Source of the DNA: JANYHF01 sp031393505
Lineage (GTDB): Bacteria; Pseudomonadota; Alphaproteobacteria; Rhizobiales; Hyphomicrobiaceae
Direction of reading: 5' to 3'
DNA length: 64,000 nucleotides
Assembly (NCBI GenBank): GCA_031393505.1
Contig: JANMVX010000175.1
Location: forward strand, 28,344 to 92,343
Positions 52,397-62,800 of this stretch are shown here, piece after piece (positions within the stretch are counted from its first letter, which is position 1; every line of letters begins with the position of its first letter). The notes under the pieces are model-generated. The model was given only the letters and a program-made list of their open reading frames with translations. It made no database searches and was not told the DNA's origin. The translations under genes were made by a program, and so were the position numbers.

Positions 52397-53911
52397 CTAA
52401 CCGAACAGCCCGCGATAGGTTTCCCGCAGCTCCGCCTTGGTCACTTTACCCATGGCGTTGCGGGGTAGCTCTGCCACCGCAATCACGCGTTTGGGGCATT
52501 TGAACTTGGCAAGCTTTTCCGAGAGTGCCGCGATAACAGCGGACTCGCTGGGCGGATTGGGGCCGGTGACAACCGCCACCACGGCCTCGCCAAAGTCCTT
52601 GTGCGGAACGCCGATCACGGCAGACTCGCCGATCCCCGGCAACGCGTTCAGCGCCTGCTCGACCTCGATCGGATAGACGTTCAGGCCGCCGGTAATAATG
52701 AGATCCTTGGCGCGGCCGACCAGCGACAGGCGGCCATCCTGCGCCATGACGCCCTGGTCGCCGGTGATGAACCAGCCGCCGTCGCGGAACTCTTCGGCGG
52801 TCTTGTCGGGCAGACGCCAATAGCCCGAAAACACGTTTGGCCCGCGCACCTCGACGACGCCGATCTCTCCACGCGAAAACTCCGCACCCGTCCCGTCGGC
52901 GACGCGCACCGAAACATCCGTGAGCGAATAACCGACCGTGCCGGCGACGCGGTCCCCCGTGTACGGATTGGAGGCGATCATGCCGGTCTCGGTCATGCCG
53001 TAGCGTTCCAGGATGGCGTGGCCGGTGCGCGCATAAAACTCTGTGTGCGTCTCGGGCAGCAAGGGCGCGGAGCCGGACACGAACAGGCGCATGGCCTTGC
53101 AGGTCGCGCTGTCCAACGAGGGTTCGCCGAGCAACCGCGTGTAGAACGTGGGCACGCCCATCATGACATCGGCATTCGGCAGCGCAGCCATCACGCGCGA
53201 AGAATCAAACTTCTCCATCCACAGCATGGTCATGCCGCCGAGCATGGCGGTATCGAGCGCCACGAACAATCCGTGCACGTGATAAATTGGCAGAGCGTGG
53301 ATCAGCCGCTCGCCGCGCGCCAGCCGCCACAAATTGATGAGGGTCAGCGCGTTGGACGAGAGGTTGCCGTGCGTGAGCATGGCGCCCTTGGAGCGGCCCG
53401 TGGTGCCGGAAGTGTAGGCGAGCGCGGCGAGATCGTCCTTGGACCGCGCAACGATTTCGGAGAACGGTTTTGAGGCTCGCGCGGCGTCGATCAGCGAACC
53501 CGATCCGTCGGGGTCTAGCGAGAATAGCCCCGAAGCGCCGCTTTTGCGGGCAAGATCGGCGATCTGGGACAGCCGGCCCACCGGAGCCACGACCACCTTG
53601 GGTTCGGCATCCGCGAGAAAATACGCCATCTCGGCCGCGGTATAGGCGGTATTCAGAGGGTTGTAGATCGCCCCGATCTGCAGCGTGGCCAGATAAAGCG
53701 CGACGGCGGCGACGGATTTCTCCGCCTGCACCATCACGCGGTCGCCGGGCGCGACGCCGGCCGCCACCAGGGCGCCGGCGATGGCGTGTCCTTGCGCAAG
53801 TGTTTCGGCGCGCGACACGGCGGCGCGGTTGGACAATTCGAACAGCGGGATCGATGCGTCGCGTGAAAATGCGTCGGCGATCAGCGCGAAGAGATTTTCG
53901 TTGGTGCTCAT
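52397..53911 (-). CDS. matB: MatB-like malonyl-CoA synthetase (AMP-binding family)
   Basis: A 504-residue acyl-adenylate-forming ligase. Core motifs are LAYTSGTTGRSKGAMLTH, ILERYGMTETGM, and GRAKDLIITGGLNVYPIEVE; the C-terminal catalytic lysine is in RNAMGKVTKAELR. Length and the segment IHALPIYHVHGLFVALD are typical of malonate-CoA ligase (MatB), making malonyl-CoA from malonate, CoA and ATP. A plain acyl-CoA synthetase is possible. MatA and MatC are not adjacent. The start ATG has GGGGGAGC nearby. Confidence 0.82.
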   Translation of the reverse strand: MSTNENLFALIADAFSRDASIPLFELSNRAAVSRAETLAQGHAIAGALVAAGVAPGDRVMVQAEKSVAAVALYLATLQIGAIYNPLNTAYTAAEMAYFLADAEPKVVVAPVGRLSQIADLARKSGASGLFSLDPDGSGSLIDAARASKPFSEIVARSKDDLAALAYTSGTTGRSKGAMLTHGNLSSNALTLINLWRLARGERLIHALPIYHVHGLFVALDTAMLGGMTMLWMEKFDSSRVMAALPNADVMMGVPTFYTRLLGEPSLDSATCKAMRLFVSGSAPLLPETHTEFYARTGHAILERYGMTETGMIASNPYTGDRVAGTVGYSLTDVSVRVADGTGAEFSRGEIGVVEVRGPNVFSGYWRLPDKTAEEFRDGGWFITGDQGVMAQDGRLSLVGRAKDLIITGGLNVYPIEVEQALNALPGIGESAVIGVPHKDFGEAVVAVVTGPNPPSESAVIAALSEKLAKFKCPKRVIAVAELPRNAMGKVTKAELRETYRGLFG

Positions 53912-53986
53912 GGGGGGAGCTATGCCAAGCCGGCGGGCCCGGTCAAGAGGCGGAGAGAGGCGTGACTTACCGGCGAACGAAAGTAA

Positions 53987-54196
53987 CGACTCGTCATTCT
54001 CGACCCGCGAGCGCCTCTTTGCGCGTAGCGGTCGTCGGGAATCCAGCGCAAAGAGTCGCCGAAGGCGTCAACAAATCTTTGAGCGGAACCTGCTGCTGGC
54101 TAAGAGACAAGGACGCCTACGGCGGCTTCTTGTGCTGGATCTCCGAGAACGACTACAGGCCGAAAAGGCCTTCGCCGCTCGAAGATGACGAGTCTC
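53987..54196. repeat. Long degenerate palindromic element, GACTCGTCATTC family
   Basis: The 303-bp gap between matB and the aldo/keto reductase gene is mostly an element starting GACTCGTCATTCTCGACCCG and ending GAAGATGACGAGTC, with internal inverted parts (GCGCCTCTTTGCGC / GCGCAAAGAGTCGC). Its ends pair imperfectly. No coding potential is supported. Confidence 0.7.
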
Positions 54197-54214
54197 TGCT
54201 TAGATTGAACGGTA

Positions 54215-55189
54215 TCAGAAGCCAGCCGGAACATGAGGCGTGTACTGCGCCTCAAGCCGTTGGATATGGTCTTGCGACAGCGTGAGATCGAGTCCGGCGA
54301 TGGCCTCGGCAAGTTGGCCGGGCTTTGTAAACCCGATGATCGGCGCGGTAACACCCGGCTTCTGTCGCACCCAGGCCAGCGCCACATGGGCCATGGGCCG
54401 ACCCAATTGCTTGGCGACGGCCTCGACGTCATCGATGATCAGACCATCTTGCGCTTGGGTCTTATCATAAAGTATTTTTTGATAGTTGTCGGTTTTAACG
54501 CGCGCCGTCACCGCGCCGCGCGGCCGCGCCAGCGCTCCGCGCGCGATCGGCGACCAGGGAATGAGACCCACGCCTTGATCCAGGCAGAGCGGGATCATCT
54601 CATGCTCTTCCTCGCGGTACATCAGGTTAAGATGGTTCTGCATACTGATGAAACGCGTCCAGCCATTGGCCTTGGCGACTTCTTGCGCCTTGGCGAATTG
54701 CCACGCATACATGGTGGACGCGCCGATGTAGCGCGCCTTGCCGGATTTCACCACATCATGCAGCGCTTCCATGGTTTCCTCGATGGGGGCTTTGTCATCC
54801 CACCGATGGATCTGGTAGAGATCCACGTGATCGGTTTTTAGGCGCTTCAGCGAGGCGTCGAGCTGCTGAAAGATCAGCCGGCGCGACAGGCCACGCCGCT
54901 CGGGTCGCGCATCGCCCCACACCTTGGTGGCGAGAATGATCTCTTCGCGCGGCGCCATCTCCCACAGCACTTTGCCAAGGATTTCTTCGGACCCACCGTC
55001 GGAATAGACATTTGCGGTGTCGAAAAAATTGAGTCCCGCCTCATAGGCCTGGCGGATGAGTTGGCGCGATTGCTCTTCGGGAAGCGTCCACTCATGGCCG
55101 CCCCGGTTGGGTTCGCCAAACGACATGCAGCCGACGCAAAGCTCGGAGACCCATAGGCCTGAACGGCCAATCTGTTTGCGGTTTGTCAT
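54215..55189 (-). CDS. Aldo/keto reductase
   Basis: A 324-residue NADPH-dependent aldo/keto reductase. The catalytic set is visible: Asp/Tyr in FFDTANVYSDGGSEE, lysine in ILATKVWGDARP, histidine in YQIHRWDDKAP. MTNRKQIGRSGLWVSELCVG and GLIPWSPIARGALARP are typical of the YajO/general stress class. The start is the ATG of MTNRKQ with AAAGG upstream. It acts on aldehydes or ketones in the cytoplasm; the substrate is unknown. It is transcribed on the same strand as the ParA-like gene, 115 bp after it, with a heptamer repeat between. Confidence 0.88.
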   Translation of the reverse strand: MTNRKQIGRSGLWVSELCVGCMSFGEPNRGGHEWTLPEEQSRQLIRQAYEAGLNFFDTANVYSDGGSEEILGKVLWEMAPREEIILATKVWGDARPERRGLSRRLIFQQLDASLKRLKTDHVDLYQIHRWDDKAPIEETMEALHDVVKSGKARYIGASTMYAWQFAKAQEVAKANGWTRFISMQNHLNLMYREEEHEMIPLCLDQGVGLIPWSPIARGALARPRGAVTARVKTDNYQKILYDKTQAQDGLIIDDVEAVAKQLGRPMAHVALAWVRQKPGVTAPIIGFTKPGQLAEAIAGLDLTLSQDHIQRLEAQYTPHVPAGF

Positions 55190-55212
55190 GGTACGGCCTT
55201 TCACGCGGTCAG

Positions 55213-55309
55213 AAGGGACTAGGGACTAGGAACTAGGGACTAGGGATTAGAGGAATCAGGTATTAGGGTTGAAATATACTACTGGCAACACTAGTCCATA
55301 ATCCCTATT
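55213..55309. repeat. Degenerate GGACTAG heptamer element
   Basis: Left arm has about five GGACTAG-type heptamers (GGGACTAGGGACTAGGAACT), and the right arm a decayed CTAGTCCATAATCCCTA. It overlaps the end of the ParA-like gene, whose TAG stop (55305-55307, minus strand) is part of the repeat. Same architecture as 11245-11340. Confidence 0.8.
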
Positions 55310-56612
55310 CGCCTTCCTCGACCAGCACCAGTCCGTGCTCTCTTGCCGCTGGGGCGGGGGCCGGCCGGACGGCGGCGGCGGCGCGCAGCTGTGGGAGTGT
55401 TTCGGGCGTTCTTGCCGCCATGGTCGCTGGCGTGATCTGCCCCAGCACGATCTTGCCTTGCGGTTCAACGGAGCGCGGCGTGGTGTCGAGCATGGCGACG
55501 GCAGGACGCTGCGCCTGCGGCGGCGGGGCGCTAGGCGCAGCGACGGCAGCGATCACAGGCGGCGGCGCTGCTGGATGGGTGTACGGCGCGGGACTGGACG
55601 GAGCAGGACTGGACGGAGCAGGAACGTTCTGAACGCCAGGCGCGGCCACCGCCTTGACAGGGGGCGGGGGCGGCGCAGGCGTGGCAACCGCGGGCCTGGC
55701 CGGCTCGGCCACTGGCCTGCGTGGCGCCTGAGCCGGTGCGGGGGCCGGATCAGGCGCCGCCTTGGGCGCAGCCACTGCCGCCCTGGCCTGGTCCAACCGC
55801 TCGATCACTTCCTTGGTCAGCGCCCGGATGCTGGTGCCGGCGTCACCCGGATACTTCGCGATATAGGTGCGCTTGCCCAGGTCAAAGTCAGCCGCGCGCT
55901 GGATGTAGGCGCGGCGCGGGATGTGCGTCTTGAACAGGCGATTTTCGGGATCGGCCAGCAGTTTGGCGTGCCACTCTTCTTCCGAGGCAATACGCCCGTC
56001 TTTCATGTTGATGACAATGCCGAGCAGATCGGCGAACCCCTGGGACGAGAAATCTTCGCGGAACTTCTTGAGAATTCCGAGCCCGCGCACCGCCAGATAG
56101 TCCGGCTTGATCGGCGGCATGAAGTATTCCACCTCGCGCAGCCAGCATTCGGTCAGCAGCGACAGGCCGGGCGGGCAATCGATCAGCACGATGTCGAACA
56201 TGCGCATGGTCTCGTCGAGCAGTTTTCGCACGACATTGCGCAGCTCGGTCTCCTTGCGTTGCGCGGACACCTCGCGCTCGAACAGGCTGAGCTCCATGTG
56301 GCTCGGGATCAGGAACACGCTGCGCGCTTCTTCCACGTCGGACACGCCGCGTGCGACAAAATCGGTCCACTGCGCCTTCTGATCGCCCAGCGTCTGTATA
56401 ATGAGCAGATCGGCGAGCGTGCGATTCTGCCGCTCCATCTTCTCCCAGTCCTGCATATGCATCAGCATGCTGCTCATGCTGGTCTGGCTGTCGCTGTCGA
56501 TGACCAGCACGTTCTTGCCGTGCAGCGCCGACAGCGTTTCGGCGATCGCCATCACCAGCGTCGATTTGCCGACACCGCCCTTGGTATTCATGACAGCTAT
56601 GGAATGGCCCAT
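55305..56612 (-). CDS. ParA/MinD-type ATPase with Pro/Ala-rich tail
   Basis: A 435-residue P-loop ATPase. The N-terminal ~270 residues are a ParA/Soj domain: deviant Walker A MNTKGGVGKSTLV (residues 9-20), VLVIDSDSQTSMS, and IVLIDCPPG as Walker B. The remaining ~165 residues are Pro/Ala-rich and probably disordered, a likely binding arm. The start at 56612 gives MGHSIAVMNTKGG; a longer frame upstream is antisense to the neighbouring gene. No parB or parS is adjacent. It is divergent from a class A PBP gene, suggesting positioning of envelope components rather than plasmid partition. Confidence 0.85.
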   Translation of the reverse strand: MGHSIAVMNTKGGVGKSTLVMAIAETLSALHGKNVLVIDSDSQTSMSSMLMHMQDWEKMERQNRTLADLLIIQTLGDQKAQWTDFVARGVSDVEEARSVFLIPSHMELSLFEREVSAQRKETELRNVVRKLLDETMRMFDIVLIDCPPGLSLLTECWLREVEYFMPPIKPDYLAVRGLGILKKFREDFSSQGFADLLGIVINMKDGRIASEEEWHAKLLADPENRLFKTHIPRRAYIQRAADFDLGKRTYIAKYPGDAGTSIRALTKEVIERLDQARAAVAAPKAAPDPAPAPAQAPRRPVAEPARPAVATPAPPPPPVKAVAAPGVQNVPAPSSPAPSSPAPYTHPAAPPPVIAAVAAPSAPPPQAQRPAVAMLDTTPRSVEPQGKIVLGQITPATMAARTPETLPQLRAAAAVRPAPAPAAREHGLVLVEEGE

Positions 56613-56855
56613 GGTACGCGCGCCCCCGCAGTGGAAAACCTGTGTACGAATTGCCCATATCTCAAATCCGAACTTATCGGCCATTGTGGGGCAAGAGCTT
56701 GAGATAACAGAGACAAGGGCGGCAATCCATGCTCTTGCCGGTGCTAAGGGAAAAACGTCGCGTGGCCTCACAAATTGCCACAAAGCAGCACTAGCAGGCG
56801 TTAGTCGCCCTGGCCGCATCTCCGGCTTGGGCCACGTCAATGGGCGTTGACCGAC

Positions 56856-59300
56856 ATGCTGATCCTGCTGCGATATCTGACATTCCTGTTCGACGGCGTC
56901 GTCATGCTGCCCAAGCGCGCGGCGCGCTTCGCGCTCGATGTGCTGATGATCAACCCGTATCTGGGCTGGATCCGCTACGTCATCATCGGCGGCATCGGCT
57001 ATGTCGCGTTCGCGGTGCTGTTGGTCTATATCATTGCGCCCATTCGCGGCTTTGCCGGCCAGACCTGGTTCGGCGAGAAACTGGCCTATGACAGCCAGCG
57101 CTGGCTGGCCACGGCCATTTATGACCGCGAGGGCGCCTTCGTCGGCACCTTCGATCCCGCGCTGGACAGCAAGCGCGACCTCAACACCACCGGCAAACCG
57201 ATTGTTCTCGCCGACACCGGCTACACCGCCAATCCCGACCATAAGTCGATCCCGGTACGCGATGTTCCGGACAGCTACTGGCAGTGCCTCGTCTACCACG
57301 AGGACCGCAATCTCGGGACATGGCTGAACCCCTTCGGCATCGACCTGATGGGCGTGCTGAAGATCCCGGTGTCGTCCGTTTACCGCACCATCGCAAGCCG
57401 TGGCCCGAGGTTGGGCGTGGGCGGCTCGACGCTGCCGATGCAGCTGGCGCGCGTCATTTATGATTCCCCGCCCGATTCGCGCGAAACCTCCTTCGAAAAG
57501 CTGCGCCGCAAATTTGGCGAGTGGTGGGATGCGCCGGTCATCTACTGGGCGCTGACGCGGCATGGCGATAAGGAGCCGCTGCGGCAATGGACGGCCAACC
57601 ATCTGTGGCTGGCGCAGCGCACCGGCGGCTCTCCCCTGCATGGCGTGGAGATGACGAGCCGGATCGTATTCGGCAAGACCGCCAAGGAGCTGTCGATCGC
57701 GGAACAGTTCGTGCTGGCCTCGGCGGTCAACAAGCCGATCATCCTCTTGGAAGGCAGCGAGCGCCTGAACGCCGTGCGCCTCGACCGCTGGCGCTACATC
57801 GTTGACGTGCGCGCGCGCAAATGCGCCAGCGAGCTGATCAAGGATGCGGATGTCCAGAAGAAGGTCTGGTTCGACCTGACGCAGATCGCCAACGGCCCGC
57901 CCGATCCGCAGGTGCGCCCAAAACTGCAGCGCGCGCTGGAGCAGTTCGCGCCTAACAGCGCCAAGGCCGCCCAGGCCAATCCGGTTCTACGCGCAAATGT
58001 GCTGATCCCGGATGGCCGCTACGGCCTACGTGAAGAAATGAAGAATGAATACGGCTACGGCTGGCGCGAATACGTGCGCGGCGTGACCGTGACGCTGGAC
58101 ATCACGCGCAACATGTTTTTGCGCGAACGCATAAAGACCAAGCTCGCCGAGCTGCAGGCCAAGTTCGCGACCTCCATGGGCGGCGGCTACACGCTCGATC
58201 CGGCAGCGGCCGCCGCCCCCGGCGCCGAGCTGGAGATGCCCAACGTGATCGTTGCCGCGGCCAACGCCAAGGGCGAGCTGGTGCGCTACTTCGAGCTGAA
58301 GGACATCGCGTCCTACTTCGGTTCGCCGATCGCGCGCTCAGCCGAGAGCGGGCACTATGATCGCACCAAGGAAGTGCGCGCCATCGCCTCGATCGGCAAG
58401 ATGATCGCGGCGACGGCCATCGCCAACCAGGGCCAGGATACGGCGGAGACGTCCTATTTGGACACCGCCGCGCCCGGCCCGGGATTGGCGCTCAGCTGCG
58501 TCAAAGGCGAGGCCAGCCGGCACATCCCAGCGCGTTACGCCTTCGCCTGCTCGCTGAACAACCCCATCGAGCGCCGCATGGCCGACCTCGGCCAGGATCC
58601 GACCCGCAAACTGATCGACGGTTTTGGCTTCAACATGCCGCCGCACGGCGCCGACGACGCCACGCCTCCGACCACGGCGGCCGTCCGTGGCCTGATCACA
58701 GGCTCGCCGCAAAAAGTGCACCAGATGGCTGGCGTGGTTTTGGCGGCGCTGACCGGCCATCGCAACGAGCGCGTGCGGCTGCCGACACTGGTGAAAACCT
58801 ACGACAAGTCACTGCTCGCCGCCGATACGCCGCCCAAGGAGCTTTCGGCCAGCGACATCGTCCCCGCCACCCTGATCAAGGCCGACGCCGTGCCGCTGAT
58901 CAAGACGCTGCTGTCGGCACCGCTGTGCAACACGGTCGGCTCCACCCCGGTCGGCACCTTGTCCAGCCTCAGCGCCTGGTGCGCGGGGCGGAAACCCAAC
59001 GTGACGCTGCATTTCGGCAAAACCGGCACGCAGGTCAACATGGACCCCGACGCCACGGTCGACGCCTGGGCTGCCGGCGGCATCCAGTTTTTGAACGGCG
59101 ATGCGTATTCCTATGTGGTGGTCGTCGGCACGGGCGATTCCAGTAGGCCGTTCGCGCACAAACTGCACGCGGCGCAGTTGGCGGCCCCGCTGCTGGAAGT
59201 GCTGCTGCAGGATCTCTCGGGCGACGTGAAAACGCCCCCGCAATTGGCTGAGATCACGCCGGCCGCCGCCAAGGGCAAGGTTGCACTGGGTACGCCGTAA
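56856..59300 (+). CDS. Divergent class A penicillin-binding protein
   Basis: About 814 residues with one N-terminal membrane helix (YVIIGGIGYVAFAVLLVYI) and two catalytic regions. Glycosyltransferase: the catalytic-glutamate motif reads VYHEDRNLGTWLNPFGIDL (Glu about residue 149), longer than the usual spacing, and GGSTLPMQLAR replaces GGSTITQQ. Transpeptidase: SxxK as ASIGKMIAA (~512), SxN as CSLNNP, and KTG as FGKTGT (~722), all present. It should polymerise and cross-link peptidoglycan in the periplasm. An in-frame TTG lies 9 bp earlier and could be used. It is divergent from the ParA gene and followed on the same strand by a large membrane protein. Confidence 0.85.
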   Translation: MLILLRYLTFLFDGVVMLPKRAARFALDVLMINPYLGWIRYVIIGGIGYVAFAVLLVYIIAPIRGFAGQTWFGEKLAYDSQRWLATAIYDREGAFVGTFDPALDSKRDLNTTGKPIVLADTGYTANPDHKSIPVRDVPDSYWQCLVYHEDRNLGTWLNPFGIDLMGVLKIPVSSVYRTIASRGPRLGVGGSTLPMQLARVIYDSPPDSRETSFEKLRRKFGEWWDAPVIYWALTRHGDKEPLRQWTANHLWLAQRTGGSPLHGVEMTSRIVFGKTAKELSIAEQFVLASAVNKPIILLEGSERLNAVRLDRWRYIVDVRARKCASELIKDADVQKKVWFDLTQIANGPPDPQVRPKLQRALEQFAPNSAKAAQANPVLRANVLIPDGRYGLREEMKNEYGYGWREYVRGVTVTLDITRNMFLRERIKTKLAELQAKFATSMGGGYTLDPAAAAAPGAELEMPNVIVAAANAKGELVRYFELKDIASYFGSPIARSAESGHYDRTKEVRAIASIGKMIAATAIANQGQDTAETSYLDTAAPGPGLALSCVKGEASRHIPARYAFACSLNNPIERRMADLGQDPTRKLIDGFGFNMPPHGADDATPPTTAAVRGLITGSPQKVHQMAGVVLAALTGHRNERVRLPTLVKTYDKSLLAADTPPKELSASDIVPATLIKADAVPLIKTLLSAPLCNTVGSTPVGTLSSLSAWCAGRKPNVTLHFGKTGTQVNMDPDATVDAWAAGGIQFLNGDAYSYVVVVGTGDSSRPFAHKLHAAQLAAPLLEVLLQDLSGDVKTPPQLAEITPAAAKGKVALGTP

Positions 59301-59312
59301 GCGCGAAGCGGA

Positions 59313-59541
59313 CTGCTCTTCTCCCCCTACTTAGGGGGAGAAGATGTCGCCCGAGCCGTTAGGCGAGGACTCAGCGACAGATGAGGGGCAGCCGCTTGCT
59401 CCGTGCACTGCGCGAACAGAGCCGGAGCAAGCTCCTGCCCCTCACCGACCGCGTGGCTCTTGCCTCCCAAGAGGTCGGCTGCGAGACGCGGTCTCCTCTC
59501 CCCCTTGCGCGAAGAAAGAGCGCAAGGGGGAGAGGAGAGTC
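59313..59541. repeat. Composite palindromic repeat (TTCTCCCCC family)
   Basis: Starts with TTCTCCCCCTACTTAGGGGGAGAA and ends with CTCTCCCCCTTGCGC...GCGCAAGGGGGAGAG. The middle carries AGCCGCTTGCTCCG / CGGAGCAAGCT and the GACCGCGTGGCTCTTGCC linker. Same family as 14575 and 51961. The following ~275 bp to the next start has no supported feature. Confidence 0.88.
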
Positions 59542-59815
59542 ACCATCCGCCCACCCCATAGTCCCTCGGCAACGCAACTTCCCCGTTCCGCCACGGCCGA
59601 GCCCAAGTTTGGCCGTGATAAACCGCAAATAACCATAGCGGACCGTCTCGGGCTGTGCATAACCACCGCCCGCCGGTCGCTAGGGATCCCGTTCAAGAGC
59701 CGTTCAGGTCAAACCCGCAAATACGTTGAGGCGCGATGCAGCCGCGCCATCCAACGGGGGATTGGCCAGGGTCGCGTCGGGGTCATTGGGGTGCGAGGGA
59801 GCTTTCGGGTCAATC

Positions 59816-62800
59816 ATGCAGCAACAGCACGAAGCCAGTTTAGCCGGTGTGCGCCCAAGCGCCGCCCGTAGCTTGCGCCAGCGCCCCGAATACAAGCGCA
59901 CCCACGATATCAAGAAGATGGCGCTGATCGGCGGGCTCGCCGCGCTGTCCTGGATGTCCACCTACTCGGGCATGCTCGAATTGGTGCAGGCCAACATGGG
60001 CGACCTTGACCTCATCTTCAAAATCGCCATCGCCGCCTCGGTCGCCATGCTGATGCTGATGGTGGTCTGGCTGCTGGACCAGCTGTTCAACGAGACCACC
60101 GTGTTTACCGTCCGTGCCCTGTATGTCGTCGGCTACTTGTTCCTTACCCTGATTTCCGTCGGCTTCTCCTTCGGCTTCTACTGGAAGTTCCTGGAGAGCC
60201 GCTCCGAAGCCTCGCGCGGCGCCGAATCGGCTGTGACCCAGGTCCAAGGCGCGCTGCACGGCGCCGAAACCCGCCTCGACCAGATGGGCAATGTGTTCAA
60301 CCAGCTGTCGCTGGTCTCGACCAAGAAGGCCGAGGACGAGAACGCCAAGGGCAACTCCTGCCCCAACTCCAAGCCGGGCGATGGCCCGCGCCGCCGCCTG
60401 CGCGACCAGGACGCCGCCAGCTTCTCGACCGCCTCGCAGTTCGTGCAGCAGCGCGCCGCCGCTTTGAAAGGCGACGTCGCCGCGCTGGAGGGCGACCTGC
60501 AGAAAATCGTGCACCAGGACAAGAGCACGTTCGATCTGAAAACCGGCACGCGCAACGACTTCATCAAGGGCATGGGCCGCAAGCTGGAGATGACGGTGGT
60601 CGGCTTCAACGCCTTCCGCACCGATCCCCAGCTCAAGCAACTGCGCGCCGATTTCGCCGAGCGCGCCGAAAAAACCGTGTTCCCAGACGAACAGGGCAAG
60701 ACGTTCGCCTGCCCGGACGCGCAGATCCAGGCCGCCTTGCGCAGCGCCGTCAAAGCTATCGACGCGCTCCCCGTGCTGGAGAAGCCGGAAATCACCACGG
60801 TGGAAGGCGCCGACGCCACCATCGAAGCCTTCCGTAGGCTGAACACCACCCTGCTCGGCCTGGCCCAGTTCAAGCTCGCCGCCACGCCGGACGCCATCCG
60901 CGACCAGCAGGCGCGCGCCATCGCGACCGGGGGCGTCGCCGCCAAAGCCGCTCCCGTGGGCGAATCGGGCCTGTCGCAGCGCGACTACATTCCCTTGGCG
61001 ATTGCGCTCTTCGTCGACCTCTGCCTGCTGCTGGTCTCCATTCCAAAACCGCTGTCGTCGTCCGAAAAGACGCGCCGCCGCCGCGCCCAGTCGGATGGCG
61101 AAACCTACCGTACCCTGGATGATATGTACGCCATCCACGACGACCCGGATGCGCGCGCCAAAATGGAGCCCCTACGTCATATCGCCTTCGACTACATGGG
61201 CCACGACTATGTCGCCATCCCGCTGATTGCGGGACGGGAGGGCGCGGGCGGCGACCACGACGGCAGCGCGCGCAACCTGACCGAGGACGACCTCTTAGAA
61301 GCTCAGTTCATCCAGAACTTCTTCTCCAGCCAGGAAACCGGCGGGCCGTTCCGTCGCGCCAGTTTTCCGCCCGTCGCGGCCATCCGTACCCGCCTGAAAC
61401 AGCTGGGCTCGAAGTGGGCCGGTATCAAGAGTTTCCGCCTGTACCGCTTCAGGAAGGGCGAATGGTCAAACTTCGTCATGGACATGGTGGTCGGCGCCGA
61501 TCACGAGTTGACGCCCGTTCGCGAGAAGCAGCTGGAAGCGCGCATCAAGAAGAATGAGATGAAGTCGAGCCAGATCGTGTTCCAGTCGGAACTGATGGAG
61601 ATCGAGCACGACGCGGTGAAGTCGGCCAAGCGCAAGGAAGCCGAACTGAACACGCTCATGATCGAGACCAACATCACCGGCAAACAGCAGGAGGCCGATC
61701 TGCGCCGCCGCGAAATTTCCGCACAGTCCGAGTTGAGCTCGTTGGATCTGGAAGCCAGCATCACGGCCAAGCGCGCGCAGATTGAACGTACCAAGCGCGA
61801 AATCACCCGCACCTACGGGGCCGATCTCGACGGCGTCAAAGGGGATGGGCGGATTGAGCTGCGTGTAGACGGCAATGCTCCGCGAAAGTCGGGCTTTTGG
61901 GACAAGCTGATGGGGTCGCGGGATGAGGGGCATGCGCCCGCGGCGCACGAGCCGAGCTTTGAGCGCAAGTCCGCGCCCGCACCGGAGCGCCGGTTTTCAC
62001 CGGAGGTGAAGGCTGCTGTGGTTGGCGATGCCGGCACGTTCGACACGTCGTCCGTAGAGGTTGCGTCCCTGCGCCAGACGGTGTCCGAATTGGCCCTGGT
62101 GGTGCGCGAACTGGCGACCCAGCAGGCGACGCATGTCGCCGCCGCAACGCGCGCCGCTGTTGCTCCGCGTGGGCCGGAGACTAACGGGCATACACAGTAT
62201 GCGAACGGTTCGAACGGCGGCAACGGTCCTGCGTACACGAACGGTCATGCGCCGACGTATGCCGACAGCAACGGCTTCGACACCCACAGCCCTGTCGCCG
62301 GCACGGCGCATCTGCCCGCCGACACCTCGTCGGTGATCCAGATGCCGAACCTCAGCAACAGCCGCGGCTGGTCCGAGACCACGGACACGTCGTACGCCCC
62401 CGCCCCCTGGCAGCAGCCGGGCGAGGCTTCGCAAGGCCACTACACCAACGGCAACGCGGCGCTGGCCTACGACCAAAACTACGACCAGGCCCCCGCCCCC
62501 CTGACCCGCCGCATGCCCTTCCGCTGGGCCGCCGAAAGCACCATGACCGGCGGCGTGCATCAGATCGACCACGCGATCGAGCCGAGCGTGCGGGACGCGA
62601 TATCGGTGTACGGGCAGTCGTCGACGGCGCCGGAACTGGCGCAGAGCTGGGAGACGTTCCAGTCGGGGGTATCGAGCCCGTCGGAGGTGGATGGTTTTTT
62701 GACCACGACGGGGGTTGGTGGTGAGGAAGCATCGGAGAATGTCGTCGAGGACCAGGATGCCGACTGGCGTCAGGCCATCATGCAGAGCCGCGCCGACGAG

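Noticed and set aside
56613..57641. Upstream extension of the ParA frame
   Set aside because: It is antisense to the PBP gene; the ParA fold begins at the ATG at 56612.
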